NCBI GenBank assembly: GCA_905212395.1
Contig: CAJMEI010000054.1
Span: forward strand, 1 to 7,493
Direction of reading: 5' to 3'
Source of the DNA: an uncultured Christensenella sp.
Lineage (GTDB): Bacteria; Bacillota; Clostridia; Christensenellales; Borkfalkiaceae
Length of the DNA stretch: 7,493 nt
Shown one piece after another: positions 1 to 4,704 of the stretch; within the stretch, counting starts at the first letter, position 1; each line of letters begins with the position of its first letter. The notes under the pieces are model-generated. The model saw only the letters and a list, made by a program, of their open reading frames with translations. It was not told where the DNA came from and searched no databases. The position numbers were made by a program, and so were the translations under genes.

Positions 1-88
1 ACGAGCTTGACGAACTAGAACTAGACGAAGTAGACGAGCTTGACGAACTAGAACTAGACGAAGTAGACGAGCTTGACGAACTAGAACT
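1..88. repeat. 33-bp tandem repeat, about 2.7 copies (continues off left edge)
   Basis: The unit begins at 1, 34 and 67 and is identical between copies until base 88, where the third copy diverges. Thirty-three bases are 11 codons, so copy-number change would keep the lipoprotein gene in frame while lengthening its serine tract. The array has no spacers and lies inside a coding frame. Confidence 0.95.
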
Positions 89-391
89 GCTGGAAGAAGT
101 ATCCGAAGAAGTATCCGAAGAAGTATCCGAAGAACTATCCTTAGAACTTTCGGAACTATCAGATGAAATTTCCGAGCTTTCGGGCGTTGCCGAACTGTCC
201 GATGAGCTGTCTTTGGAGCTAACCGAAGAACTTTCCGAACTTTCGCTAGAACTTATAAGACTAGATGACGACGATTTACGCGAACTTTTAGAACTTGAAC
301 CCGAGCCTGAAACGGAACAAGCGCCGAACAGACCGAGAGCTAAAAGTAACATCGTAATCAAAGCAAAAAGTCTTAGTTTAAATTTTTGCAT
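1..391 (-). CDS. Serine-rich repeat lipoprotein, 5' part only (runs off left edge)
   Basis: This gene reads leftward from ATG at 391 and stays open to base 1, giving 130 codons with no stop in the window. The first 25 residues form a lipoprotein signal: basic Lys3, Lys5 and Arg7, a hydrophobic stretch from about 8 to 22, and a lipobox-like LFGAC ending at Cys25. A lipid-anchored surface protein is therefore expected. After the cysteine the protein is mostly serine, with scattered Lys, Asp, Glu and Thr, and it ends in the window in 11-residue units of ten Ser plus one Thr. Such tracts are usually linkers that hold a downstream domain away from the membrane. That domain, if present, lies outside the window, so the function is unknown. 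A GGGGG ribosome site (403-399) sits 7 bases before the ATG. An ATG at 413 is followed at once by a stop, which favours 391. Confidence 0.8.
   Translation of the reverse strand, partial: MQKFKLRLFALITMLLLALGLFGACSVSGSGSSSKSSRKSSSSSLISSSESSESSSVSSKDSSSDSSATPESSEISSDSSESSKDSSSDTSSDTSSDTSSSSSSSSSSSTSSSSSSSSSSTSSSSSSSSS
93..140. repeat. 12-bp tandem repeat, four copies
   Basis: The unit GAAGAAGTATCC occurs at 93, 105, 117 and 129. The last copy has one mismatch (GAAGAACTATCC). On the coding (minus) strand it encodes four-residue units of the type Asp-Thr-Ser-Ser inside the serine-rich lipoprotein. It is a second in-frame coding repeat next to the 33-bp one. Confidence 0.9.
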
Positions 392-421
392 TTTTTTACC
401 CCCTTTTTTACATTTTTAGTA

Positions 422-450
422 TTGACATTAACGTCACCATTATGTATATT
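422..450 (+). promoter_or_regulatory. Promoter of the AraC-family regulator gene
   Basis: TTGACA (422-427), a 17-base spacer and TATATT (445-450) make a strong sigma-A promoter pointing right. The predicted start is near 457, giving a leader of about 60 bases before the ATG at 517. It shares bases 448-450 with the -10 box of the leftward lipoprotein promoter. Confidence 0.75.
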
Positions 451-457
451 ATACATA
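441..457. promoter_or_regulatory. Perfect dyad over both -10 boxes; operator candidate
   Basis: TATGTATA (441-448) and TATACATA (450-457) are exact inverted copies around one central base. The dyad covers the -10 boxes of both divergent promoters. A protein bound here could block both, and the adjacent AraC-family product is the obvious candidate by position. AT-rich -10 regions can form dyads by chance, and AraC proteins more often bind direct repeats, so the operator role is inference. Confidence 0.4.
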
Positions 458-476
458 TGGTTAAAGGGGGTTTCAA
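448..476 (-). promoter_or_regulatory. Promoter of the serine-rich lipoprotein gene
   Basis: Reading leftward, TTGAAA (476-471) is followed by a 17-base spacer and TATAAT (453-448), a near-consensus sigma-A promoter. Transcription should start near 441. That leaves a leader of about 50 bases before the ATG at 391. The -10 box overlaps the -10 box of the rightward promoter. Confidence 0.75.
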
Positions 477-516
477 TATACAAAAATACTTTTTAAGTAT
501 ATAAAATTGCTTTTTT

Positions 517-1440
517 ATGAAGTACAGCGCGAAACTAGAAGCTAGGTTTAACGGTAATGCTTTTTGCTATATGTGTTATCCCAAAAAGGATAAAAACGCC
601 GTTTTATACGAAGTTAATATGACGGGGTACGAGCAAGCGGGTTCGAACTTTCACTTAGAAAGACAAGGGTATTATACGTATTTATTGTCGTACGCTATAA
701 AGGGCGGAATGCAGTTAAATTACCGCAAGGAAAAGTATACGGTAAAAGCGGGTGATTTAATGTTTATAAACTGCGACGATTATCACGAATTTACCCCTTC
801 AAAAGAAGGTTGGGAATTTTTGTACGTCCACGTCAGCGGACTAGGCATAAAGTATTTGTTCGACGAATTTATAAATAATACGGGTTACGTTTATTCGGGG
901 TATCCCAAAACCGTTTTTATAAGGGAAGTAGGTAAAATTCAGCAAATTTTAGAAAAGCTCCCTGCCAAAAAGGACGGATATACTTATCGTATAGAAGTAA
1001 ACGACGAAAAAACATTGTGCGAAATCGCTAAATGCGTGTATACTATTTTAACCGACGTTACTAAAAATTTAAGTTACGTTAAATCGGATATTCCGCTAAG
1101 TATTAAAAAAGCTCTCGAATACATAAGGCTTAAATTTTGCGAAAAAATATCCGTAAAAGAAGTTGCAGACTACGTTTGCTTGTCTAAATATTACTTTTTA
1201 CATTATTTTGAAAAGAGTATGAAAACTACCGTTTATCAATATATAAGCGGACTTAGGTTCGAAAGAGCAAGGTGGCTTTTAGAAACTACTAATATGAAAC
1301 TTTTGGATATAGCGCTTGCGGTAGGGTATAGCGATATTCAGTCTATAAATAAACTTTTTAAAAAGAATTTAGGTATGACGCCAACTCAATACAGAAAGGA
1401 AAGCAGTCATTACGAAGTAAACAATTTGTTTAACGAATAA
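517..1440 (+). CDS. AraC-family transcriptional regulator with N-terminal cupin domain
   Basis: The 307-residue product has the usual two-domain layout. Residues about 30-110 resemble the cupin-like ligand-binding half of AraC proteins, with the typical Gly-Asp-Leu turn (GDLMFIN, 79-85) and a following His. Residues about 193-295 form the DNA-binding half with two helix-turn-helix units. The first is at about 211-238 (VADYVCLSKYYFLHYF). The second is at about 261-294 and ends in the family signature GMTPTQYRK. Such proteins sense a small ligand, often a sugar or metabolite, and activate or repress nearby genes. The ligand here is unknown. It is divergent from the lipoprotein gene and shares a control region with it, so it may regulate that gene, itself or both. 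ATG 517 is the first in-frame start after a stop at 502, but no Shine-Dalgarno site precedes it. Confidence 0.9.
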   Translation: MKYSAKLEARFNGNAFCYMCYPKKDKNAVLYEVNMTGYEQAGSNFHLERQGYYTYLLSYAIKGGMQLNYRKEKYTVKAGDLMFINCDDYHEFTPSKEGWEFLYVHVSGLGIKYLFDEFINNTGYVYSGYPKTVFIREVGKIQQILEKLPAKKDGYTYRIEVNDEKTLCEIAKCVYTILTDVTKNLSYVKSDIPLSIKKALEYIRLKFCEKISVKEVADYVCLSKYYFLHYFEKSMKTTVYQYISGLRFERARWLLETTNMKLLDIALAVGYSDIQSINKLFKKNLGMTPTQYRKESSHYEVNNLFNE

Positions 1441-1444
1441 AATC

Positions 1445-1469
1445 ACGGCGTAGCAAATTGCTACGCCGT
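1445..1469. terminator. GC-rich hairpin between convergent araC-type and DUF1540 genes
   Basis: The 10-bp arms ACGGCGTAGC (1445-1454) and GCTACGCCGT (1460-1469) pair perfectly around AAATT. The hairpin lies 4 bases after the regulator's stop codon and 20 bases beyond the stop of the minus-strand DUF1540 gene, so it could end both transcripts. The T-tract on either side is short and broken. It is thus a probable but not textbook intrinsic terminator. Confidence 0.65.
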
Positions 1470-1489
1470 AGTTCAGATTTAACGTAAAA

Positions 1490-1627
1490 TTATTCTACGT
1501 CTTCAAAGTTTCCGCAACAAGTGCAGTTAGTACAAGAACAAGTAACTTTGATAGAGTCTAAACCGCAACAAGTGCAGTCTACGTTGTGCTTACAATTAGT
1601 AACGTCGCATTTGATATTGTTATTCAT
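1490..1627 (-). CDS. DUF1540-like cysteine-rich small protein (45 aa)
   Basis: A 45-codon frame reads leftward from ATG at 1627 to TAA at 1490-1492. A clear GGAGG site (1638-1634) lies 6 bases upstream. The protein starts MNNNIKCDVTNCKHN and has ten cysteines (7, 12, 18, 20, 21, 30, 32, 35, 37, 38). The order IKCxVxxCxHN, then Cys, then an Ile-x-Val segment, then Cys pairs ending in CxxF-like CCGNF, matches the DUF1540 family of small clostridial proteins. That family's function is not established; the cysteine spacing suggests metal binding. It is a single-gene unit, convergent with the AraC gene and divergent from rplI. The ribosome site, cysteine pattern and family resemblance make it a real gene despite its size. 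Confidence 0.85.
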   Translation of the reverse strand: MNNNIKCDVTNCKHNVDCTCCGLDSIKVTCSCTNCTCCGNFEDVE

Positions 1628-1691
1628 AATCAACCTCCGAAGTAGAGTATGAGTAAAATTTAATTATTCATACTTTAAATGCGTTCTAATC

Positions 1692-1720
1692 TTGACAATT
1701 TTTCATATTTTTTATAAAAT
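1692..1720 (+). promoter_or_regulatory. Promoter of the rplI-phosphatase operon
   Basis: TTGACA (1692-1697), a 17-base spacer and TAAAAT (1715-1720) form a strong sigma-A promoter. The predicted start is near 1727, about 24 bases before the ATG of rplI. The -35 lies in the self-complementary TTGACAA, so the opposite strand reads TTGTCA at 1698-1693. I find no good matching -10 box on that side for the divergent DUF1540 gene. Confidence 0.75.
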
Positions 1721-1750
1721 ATTGTATATACATTATATAAGGAGCTAAAC

Positions 1751-2191
1751 ATGAAAGTTATTTTACTACAAGACGTAAAAGGAACGGGAAAGAAAAACGA
1801 CGTGGTAGAAGTAAGCGACGGATACGCAAGAAATATGTTATTCAAAAAAAATCTTGCCAAAGAAGCTACCAGCGTAGAAATAAATTCACTAAAAATTAAA
1901 CAACAGGCGGAAGAATTTCATAGACAGGAAGAAATTAAAGCTATAAAAGCTCAGGCAAAGCAAATAAACGGTCAAAAAATCGTTTGCAAAGTAAAAGCGG
2001 GCGAAAACGGAAAAATTTTCGGTAGCGTTACAGCAAAAGAAATTGCCGATACCCTTGCGGAAGCGGGATATAGCGTAGATAAAAGAAAAATTTTGCTTAA
2101 AGACAGTATAAAAAGCGTAGGGGAATACGCGATAGAAATTAAATTTTTATCCGACACGGTTGCAAAAATAATACTTAAAGTGGAAGCTTAA
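1751..2191 (+). CDS. rplI: Large-subunit ribosomal protein bL9
   Basis: This 146-residue protein is close to the usual bL9 length (about 150). It binds 23S rRNA at the base of the L1 stalk and helps maintain reading frame. The N-terminal domain (1 to about 45) carries the family signature MKVILLQDVKGTGKK, then VVEVSDGYARNML, with the conserved Gly24-Tyr25 and Asn28. A long charged connecting helix spans about 45-75. The C-terminal domain starts near 76 and contains KIFGSVTAKEIAD, the conserved second rRNA-binding segment. AAGGAG (1739-1744) sits 6 bases before the ATG. In many bacteria rplI follows rpsF, ssb and rpsR or precedes dnaB. Here it has its own promoter and none of those neighbours. 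A phosphatase gene follows after one base. Confidence 0.97.
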   Translation: MKVILLQDVKGTGKKNDVVEVSDGYARNMLFKKNLAKEATSVEINSLKIKQQAEEFHRQEEIKAIKAQAKQINGQKIVCKVKAGENGKIFGSVTAKEIADTLAEAGYSVDKRKILLKDSIKSVGEYAIEIKFLSDTVAKIILKVEA

Positions 2192-2192
2192 A

Positions 2193-2765
2193 ATGAATAA
2201 ATGTTTGTTTATGGACAGGGACGGAACGATAAACGTTTTAAAAGAAGACGAATATCATTTGGCCGACCCTAAAAAAGTAACTTTAATTCCGGGCGTAGAA
2301 AAACTAATAAAAAAGTTTAACGACGCAGGTTTTTTAATTATAGTAATTTCTAATCAAGGCGGAGTAGGCAAAGGTCTTTATACGGAACAAGACGTATACG
2401 ATATTCAAGCCGTTATTTCCGAAAAATTAAAAACTTTAAACGGCGCGTACATAAACGACTGGGCTTATTGTTTCCACCATTTTGCAAAAGGGATTGGCAA
2501 GTATAAAATAGATTGTAATTGCCGTAAACCGGGGACTGAAAACGTAGAAAAAATGGTAAAAAAATACGATATAGACAAATCTAAATCGTTTTTTATCGGG
2601 GACAATATAACGGACGCGAAATGCGCTGAAAACGCGGGAATAAGATATTATCCGTTCGACTACACGGGCGGAATAAAAACCGAACGCGGACAGCGTATAA
2701 TGATAAGAACTTATACGGACGAGCTAATAGAAAAAATATTTAATTTAGCAACGCAAGAAAATTAA
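2193..2765 (+). CDS. HAD-IIIA phosphatase, GmhB/HisB-N-like
   Basis: The 190-residue protein has all four HAD motifs. Motif I is DRDGT with nucleophile Asp8 and acid/base Asp10. Motif II is Ser53-Asn54-Gln55. Motif III lies at Arg111-Lys112-Pro113. Motif IV is GDNITD with Asp137 and Asp141. Cys93, His95, Cys108 and Cys110 make the zinc loop typical of D-glycero-D-manno-heptose 1,7-bisphosphate 7-phosphatase (GmhB) and the related histidinol-phosphatase domain of HisB. It should be a cytosolic, magnesium-dependent phosphatase for a small phosphorylated metabolite. No heptose or histidine gene is in the window, so the substrate stays open and no symbol is given. It starts one base after the rplI stop, so it is co-transcribed and probably translationally coupled. 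Its only ribosome-site candidate is the weak GTGGAAG inside rplI. Confidence 0.88.
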   Translation: MNKCLFMDRDGTINVLKEDEYHLADPKKVTLIPGVEKLIKKFNDAGFLIIVISNQGGVGKGLYTEQDVYDIQAVISEKLKTLNGAYINDWAYCFHHFAKGIGKYKIDCNCRKPGTENVEKMVKKYDIDKSKSFFIGDNITDAKCAENAGIRYYPFDYTGGIKTERGQRIMIRTYTDELIEKIFNLATQEN

Positions 2766-2822
2766 ATTATAAATTTTACGCTTGAAAGACAAAATAAAAC
2801 ATTTAGGTTAAAAACTATAATA

Positions 2823-2864
2823 AATAGCCCGAGATTTGTAAATTTTTACAAATCTCGGGCTATT
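2823..2864. terminator. Long hairpin, bidirectional terminator between phosphatase and mscL
   Basis: Two perfect 20-base arms (2823-2842 and 2845-2864, core AGCCCGAGATTTG) pair around two bases. The practical loop is AT-rich. The hairpin lies 57 bases after the phosphatase stop. On the minus strand it begins 17 bases after the stop at 2882, which closes the shifted mscL frame. The flanks are AT-rich but lack one long T-run (TTATTATAGTTTTT on the minus side). Its placement fits termination of both convergent units. Confidence 0.8.
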
Positions 2865-2881
2865 AATTTAACTAATTTATA

Positions 2882-3046
2882 TTACTTTTCTTCCTTTTTT
2901 AAAGTTGCAAGAATTTCTTTTAACAAGTCTTCCGTGGTGGGGTTAGCTTTTCTGTCTTCTTCGGCTTTAATTTTTGCTTGTTCTTCGGCTTGCTTTTTCT
3001 CTAACGCAAGTCTTTCTTCTTTTTCCGCGCGGAATTTTTTAACGGC
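2882..3046 (-). other. mscL: Out-of-frame 3' end of mscL (-1 frame), C-terminal helix
   Basis: From 3046 to the TAA at 2884-2882 the -1 frame encodes 54 residues. It begins AVKKFRAEKEERLALEKK, is strongly helical and charged, and ends NPTTEDLLKEILATLKKEEK. The last part resembles the C-terminal amphipathic helix of MscL (in E. coli TKEEVLLTEIRDLLKEQ), which bundles the pentamer in the cytoplasm. The -1 frame is closed upstream by TAA at 3058-3056, so the junction must lie below 3056. There is no start codon with a ribosome site to express it alone. It is either reached by frameshifting or is the remnant of a gene broken by one lost base. Confidence 0.8.
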
Positions 3047-3483
3047 TTTTTTAATTTAATTCCCGCTTTTTTCATTTCCTTTTTTTCTTCTTTTGTGGGT
3101 AAAGAATTGATAAATTCATTTTTTAATTTTTCATTTCTCTTTTGAATATTGTTTATGGTTTTTACTATTGTAAACAACACGAAAGCTATAATTATAAACT
3201 TAATTATTGCGCTTATAAATGCGCCCCAATCTATATATATAGAAGAAGCTAAATCAATCGCGCCCGTTTCGGTATAACCTTTCTTTAAAAAGGTGAATAC
3301 TTCCGTTAAACTGTTTTTCCCGAGTATAAGCGTTAAAATATAGTTAATAACGGGCATTATTATCTTATCCGATAACGCCGTAACGATTGCGGTAAACGCG
3401 CTACCTATAATTACGCCTACGGCAAGGTCTATTACGCTTCCCCTTTTGATGAATTCTCCGAATTCCTTAAAAAACTTTTTCAT
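3001..3483 (-). CDS. mscL: Large-conductance mechanosensitive channel MscL, zero-frame product (C-terminus altered)
   Basis: The zero frame gives 160 residues. The N-terminus (FKEFGEFIKRGSVIDLAVGV) and following segment to about residue 45 are the classic MscL amphipathic helix and pore-lining TM1. A second membrane helix lies at about 88-110 (FISAIIKFIIIAFVLFTIV), with a periplasmic loop between them. MscL forms a membrane homopentamer that opens under high tension to release solutes during osmotic downshock. After Lys146 the frame encodes only a basic tail (14 residues, ending KKKKDLR) unlike MscL. The normal C-terminal helix is encoded in the -1 frame at 3046-2882 (separate entry), so a full product would be about 200 residues. 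AAGGAG (3496-3491) lies 7 bases before ATG 3483. The gene is monocistronic with its own promoter. Confidence 0.93.
   Translation of the reverse strand: MKKFFKEFGEFIKRGSVIDLAVGVIIGSAFTAIVTALSDKIIMPVINYILTLILGKNSLTEVFTFLKKGYTETGAIDLASSIYIDWGAFISAIIKFIIIAFVLFTIVKTINNIQKRNEKLKNEFINSLPTKEEKKEMKKAGIKLKKPLKNSARKKKKDLR
3034..3052 (-). promoter_or_regulatory. Candidate -1 frameshift site in mscL
   Basis: Reading leftward in the zero frame, codons TTA AAA AAG contain the heptamer A_AAA_AAG (3052-3046), the same slippery sequence used in E. coli dnaX. Four codons on, TTA AAA AAT contains A_AAA_AAT (3040-3034). Slipping one base back on either enters the frame that encodes the MscL C-terminus. A perfect 12-base palindrome, TTCCGCGCGGAA, covers 3034-3023 directly after. 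A G-rich GCGGGA lies about 8 bases upstream of the first heptamer and could mimic the dnaX Shine-Dalgarno stimulator. A one-base loss from a run of seven A gives the same sequence. Confidence 0.5.
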
Positions 3484-3548
3484 AAATTTTCTCCTTAGAG
3501 TAGTTTATTTCGTTAAAATTTTAATCCGATAAATATAAACTATATTAA

Positions 3549-3577
3549 ATTATACTTGTACTAATAAAAACTGTCAA
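3549..3577 (-). promoter_or_regulatory. Consensus promoter of mscL
   Basis: Reading leftward, TTGACA (3577-3572), a 17-base spacer and TATAAT (3554-3549) match the sigma-A consensus exactly. Transcription should start near 3542, giving a leader of about 58 bases before the ATG at 3483. So exact a promoter argues that the gene is still expressed rather than decaying. Confidence 0.85.
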
Positions 3578-3676
3578 GGTTTTAAAAATAAAAGAGTATT
3601 TTTTGTCTTTTTACAATAATTTTTAACGTTTTTCAAGCGAAAATTTTATTTTTTAGGGTTAATTATACGCTTTATT

Positions 3677-3746
3677 TATAATCTGTGCAAATTTTAACAG
3701 TGTTAGCATTTATGTTCATAATATTTTTAAATTTGCGGTATATAAT
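3677..3746 (+). promoter_or_regulatory. Probable promoter region of the ABC exporter operon
   Basis: The intergenic stretch 3484-3776 holds the mscL promoter and this region; I see no gene in it. Two exact TATAAT boxes occur, at 3677-3682 and 3741-3746, and neither has a good -35 at 16-18 bases. The nearer would start transcripts near 3753. A short dyad TAACA-G-TGTTA (3695-3705) is centred about 53 bases upstream of that start, where an activator could bind. A weak -35 with such a site suggests regulated expression, but this rests on short matches. Confidence 0.4.
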
Positions 3747-3776
3747 AGCGTTGTAAATAAAAAAAAGGAGAGCAAA

Positions 3777-4703
3777 ATGAGCGTTATCGAAGTTAATCAT
3801 TTTACAAAAGATTATGGATTCGGGCGTGGCGTATTCGACGCTTCTTTCAAAGTAGAAAAGGGAGAAGTGTTCGGGTTTTTAGGTCCGAACGGAGCGGGAA
3901 AATCTACTACGATAAGACATTTAATGGGGTTTTCCAAACCGCAAAGCGGTGAAACGAAGATTTTAGGAATGGACACCTTTGAGAACTACGATAAATTTTT
4001 AAATAAAGTCGGTTACATTCCCGGTGAAATCGCTCTTCCCGCAGGTTTAACGGGGTGGGCGTTTTTAAGAATGATGCAATCTATGCAAGGAATTAAAAAC
4101 GAAGAGCAGTTAAATAAAATGTTAAAGCTGTTCGAGCTGGAAGACAACGTGCTGAAAGGCGAAACCAAAAGAATGAGTTTGGGGGTAAAAAGAAAGCTTG
4201 CGATAGTAGCGTCTTTTATGTCCGACCCCGAAGTTTTAATTTTGGACGAACCGACCAGCGGACTTGACCCCGTAATGCAAAACGTATTCGTAGATTTTGT
4301 AAAAGAAGAAAAGAAAAGGGGTAAAACGATACTTTTATCCAGCCACATATTCAGCGAAGTAGACGACACTTGCGATAGAATTGCGATAATTAAAGACGGT
4401 AAAATTGTATCGGAGTTCGTCGCCAACGATTTAAAACACGCGTCAGTCAAGTTTTATAGAGTTACGTTCGCTAGCTTGCAAGATTATAATTCGTTTGTAA
4501 AGTCAAACAAAGAGCACGTTACTTTAATTGATAGAAACGAACAAGAAAAACAGGTCTATATATCGGTAGATGACAAATTTATCAACGAAGCGATAGCGGA
4601 ACTAGTCAAGTACGACGTAAAATTTTTCGAAAACGAAAAAGAAACGCTAGAAGACTACTTTATGAAGTTCTATAAAGAAGATGCGGAATTCAAGGGGGTA
4701 TAA
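3777..4703 (+). CDS. ABC transporter ATP-binding protein, ABC-2 exporter type (first of pair)
   Basis: The 308-residue cytosolic ATPase has Walker A GPNGAGKST (36-44), a signature loop MSLGVKRK (133-140) in place of LSGGQ, Walker B VLILDEP (153-159), D-loop SGLDP (161-165) and switch His190 in SSH. The usual Q-loop glutamine is absent: the segment reads GYIPGEIALP (79-88). Residues beyond about 220 form an extra C-terminal domain of the kind seen in BcrA/CcmA-like ATPases of ABC-2 exporters. The protein should energise the permease encoded two genes downstream. AAAGGAG (3764-3770) is 6 bases before the ATG. The next gene starts one base after the stop. The closely similar layout of the next protein points to tandem duplication and a probable heterodimer. 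Confidence 0.93.
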   Translation: MSVIEVNHFTKDYGFGRGVFDASFKVEKGEVFGFLGPNGAGKSTTIRHLMGFSKPQSGETKILGMDTFENYDKFLNKVGYIPGEIALPAGLTGWAFLRMMQSMQGIKNEEQLNKMLKLFELEDNVLKGETKRMSLGVKRKLAIVASFMSDPEVLILDEPTSGLDPVMQNVFVDFVKEEKKRGKTILLSSHIFSEVDDTCDRIAIIKDGKIVSEFVANDLKHASVKFYRVTFASLQDYNSFVKSNKEHVTLIDRNEQEKQVYISVDDKFINEAIAELVKYDVKFFENEKETLEDYFMKFYKEDAEFKGV

Positions 4704-4704
4704 A

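Noticed and set aside
1..140. CRISPR array
   Set aside because: The repeats are directly adjoining with no unique spacers, and they lie in a coding frame as multiples of three.
213..419. Plus-strand 68-residue Glu/Leu-rich frame over the left repeat region
   Set aside because: It is the antisense of the serine-rich lipoprotein gene. It has no ribosome site, whereas the minus strand has a signal peptide, lipobox, ribosome site and promoter.
464..504. Leader peptide after the AAAGGGGG in the regulator leader
   Set aside because: There is no ATG, GTG or TTG at a usable distance, only ATA codons, and the frame closes at TAA 502-504.
1675..1860. Minus-strand frame overlapping the rplI promoter and start
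   Set aside because: It is the antisense of rplI, with no ribosome site and low-complexity sequence.
1972..2157. Minus-strand frame inside rplI
   Set aside because: It overlaps a well-supported ribosomal protein gene and has no family features.
4013..4450. Minus-strand 145-residue frame inside the first ATPase gene
   Set aside because: It is the antisense of a conserved ATPase with all motifs. Serine-rich composition is typical of such shadows.
4681..4704. Earlier start for the second ATPase
   Set aside because: It lies inside the first ATPase gene without a ribosome site. ATG 4705 has AAGGGGG at 6 bases and aligns with its paralogue.
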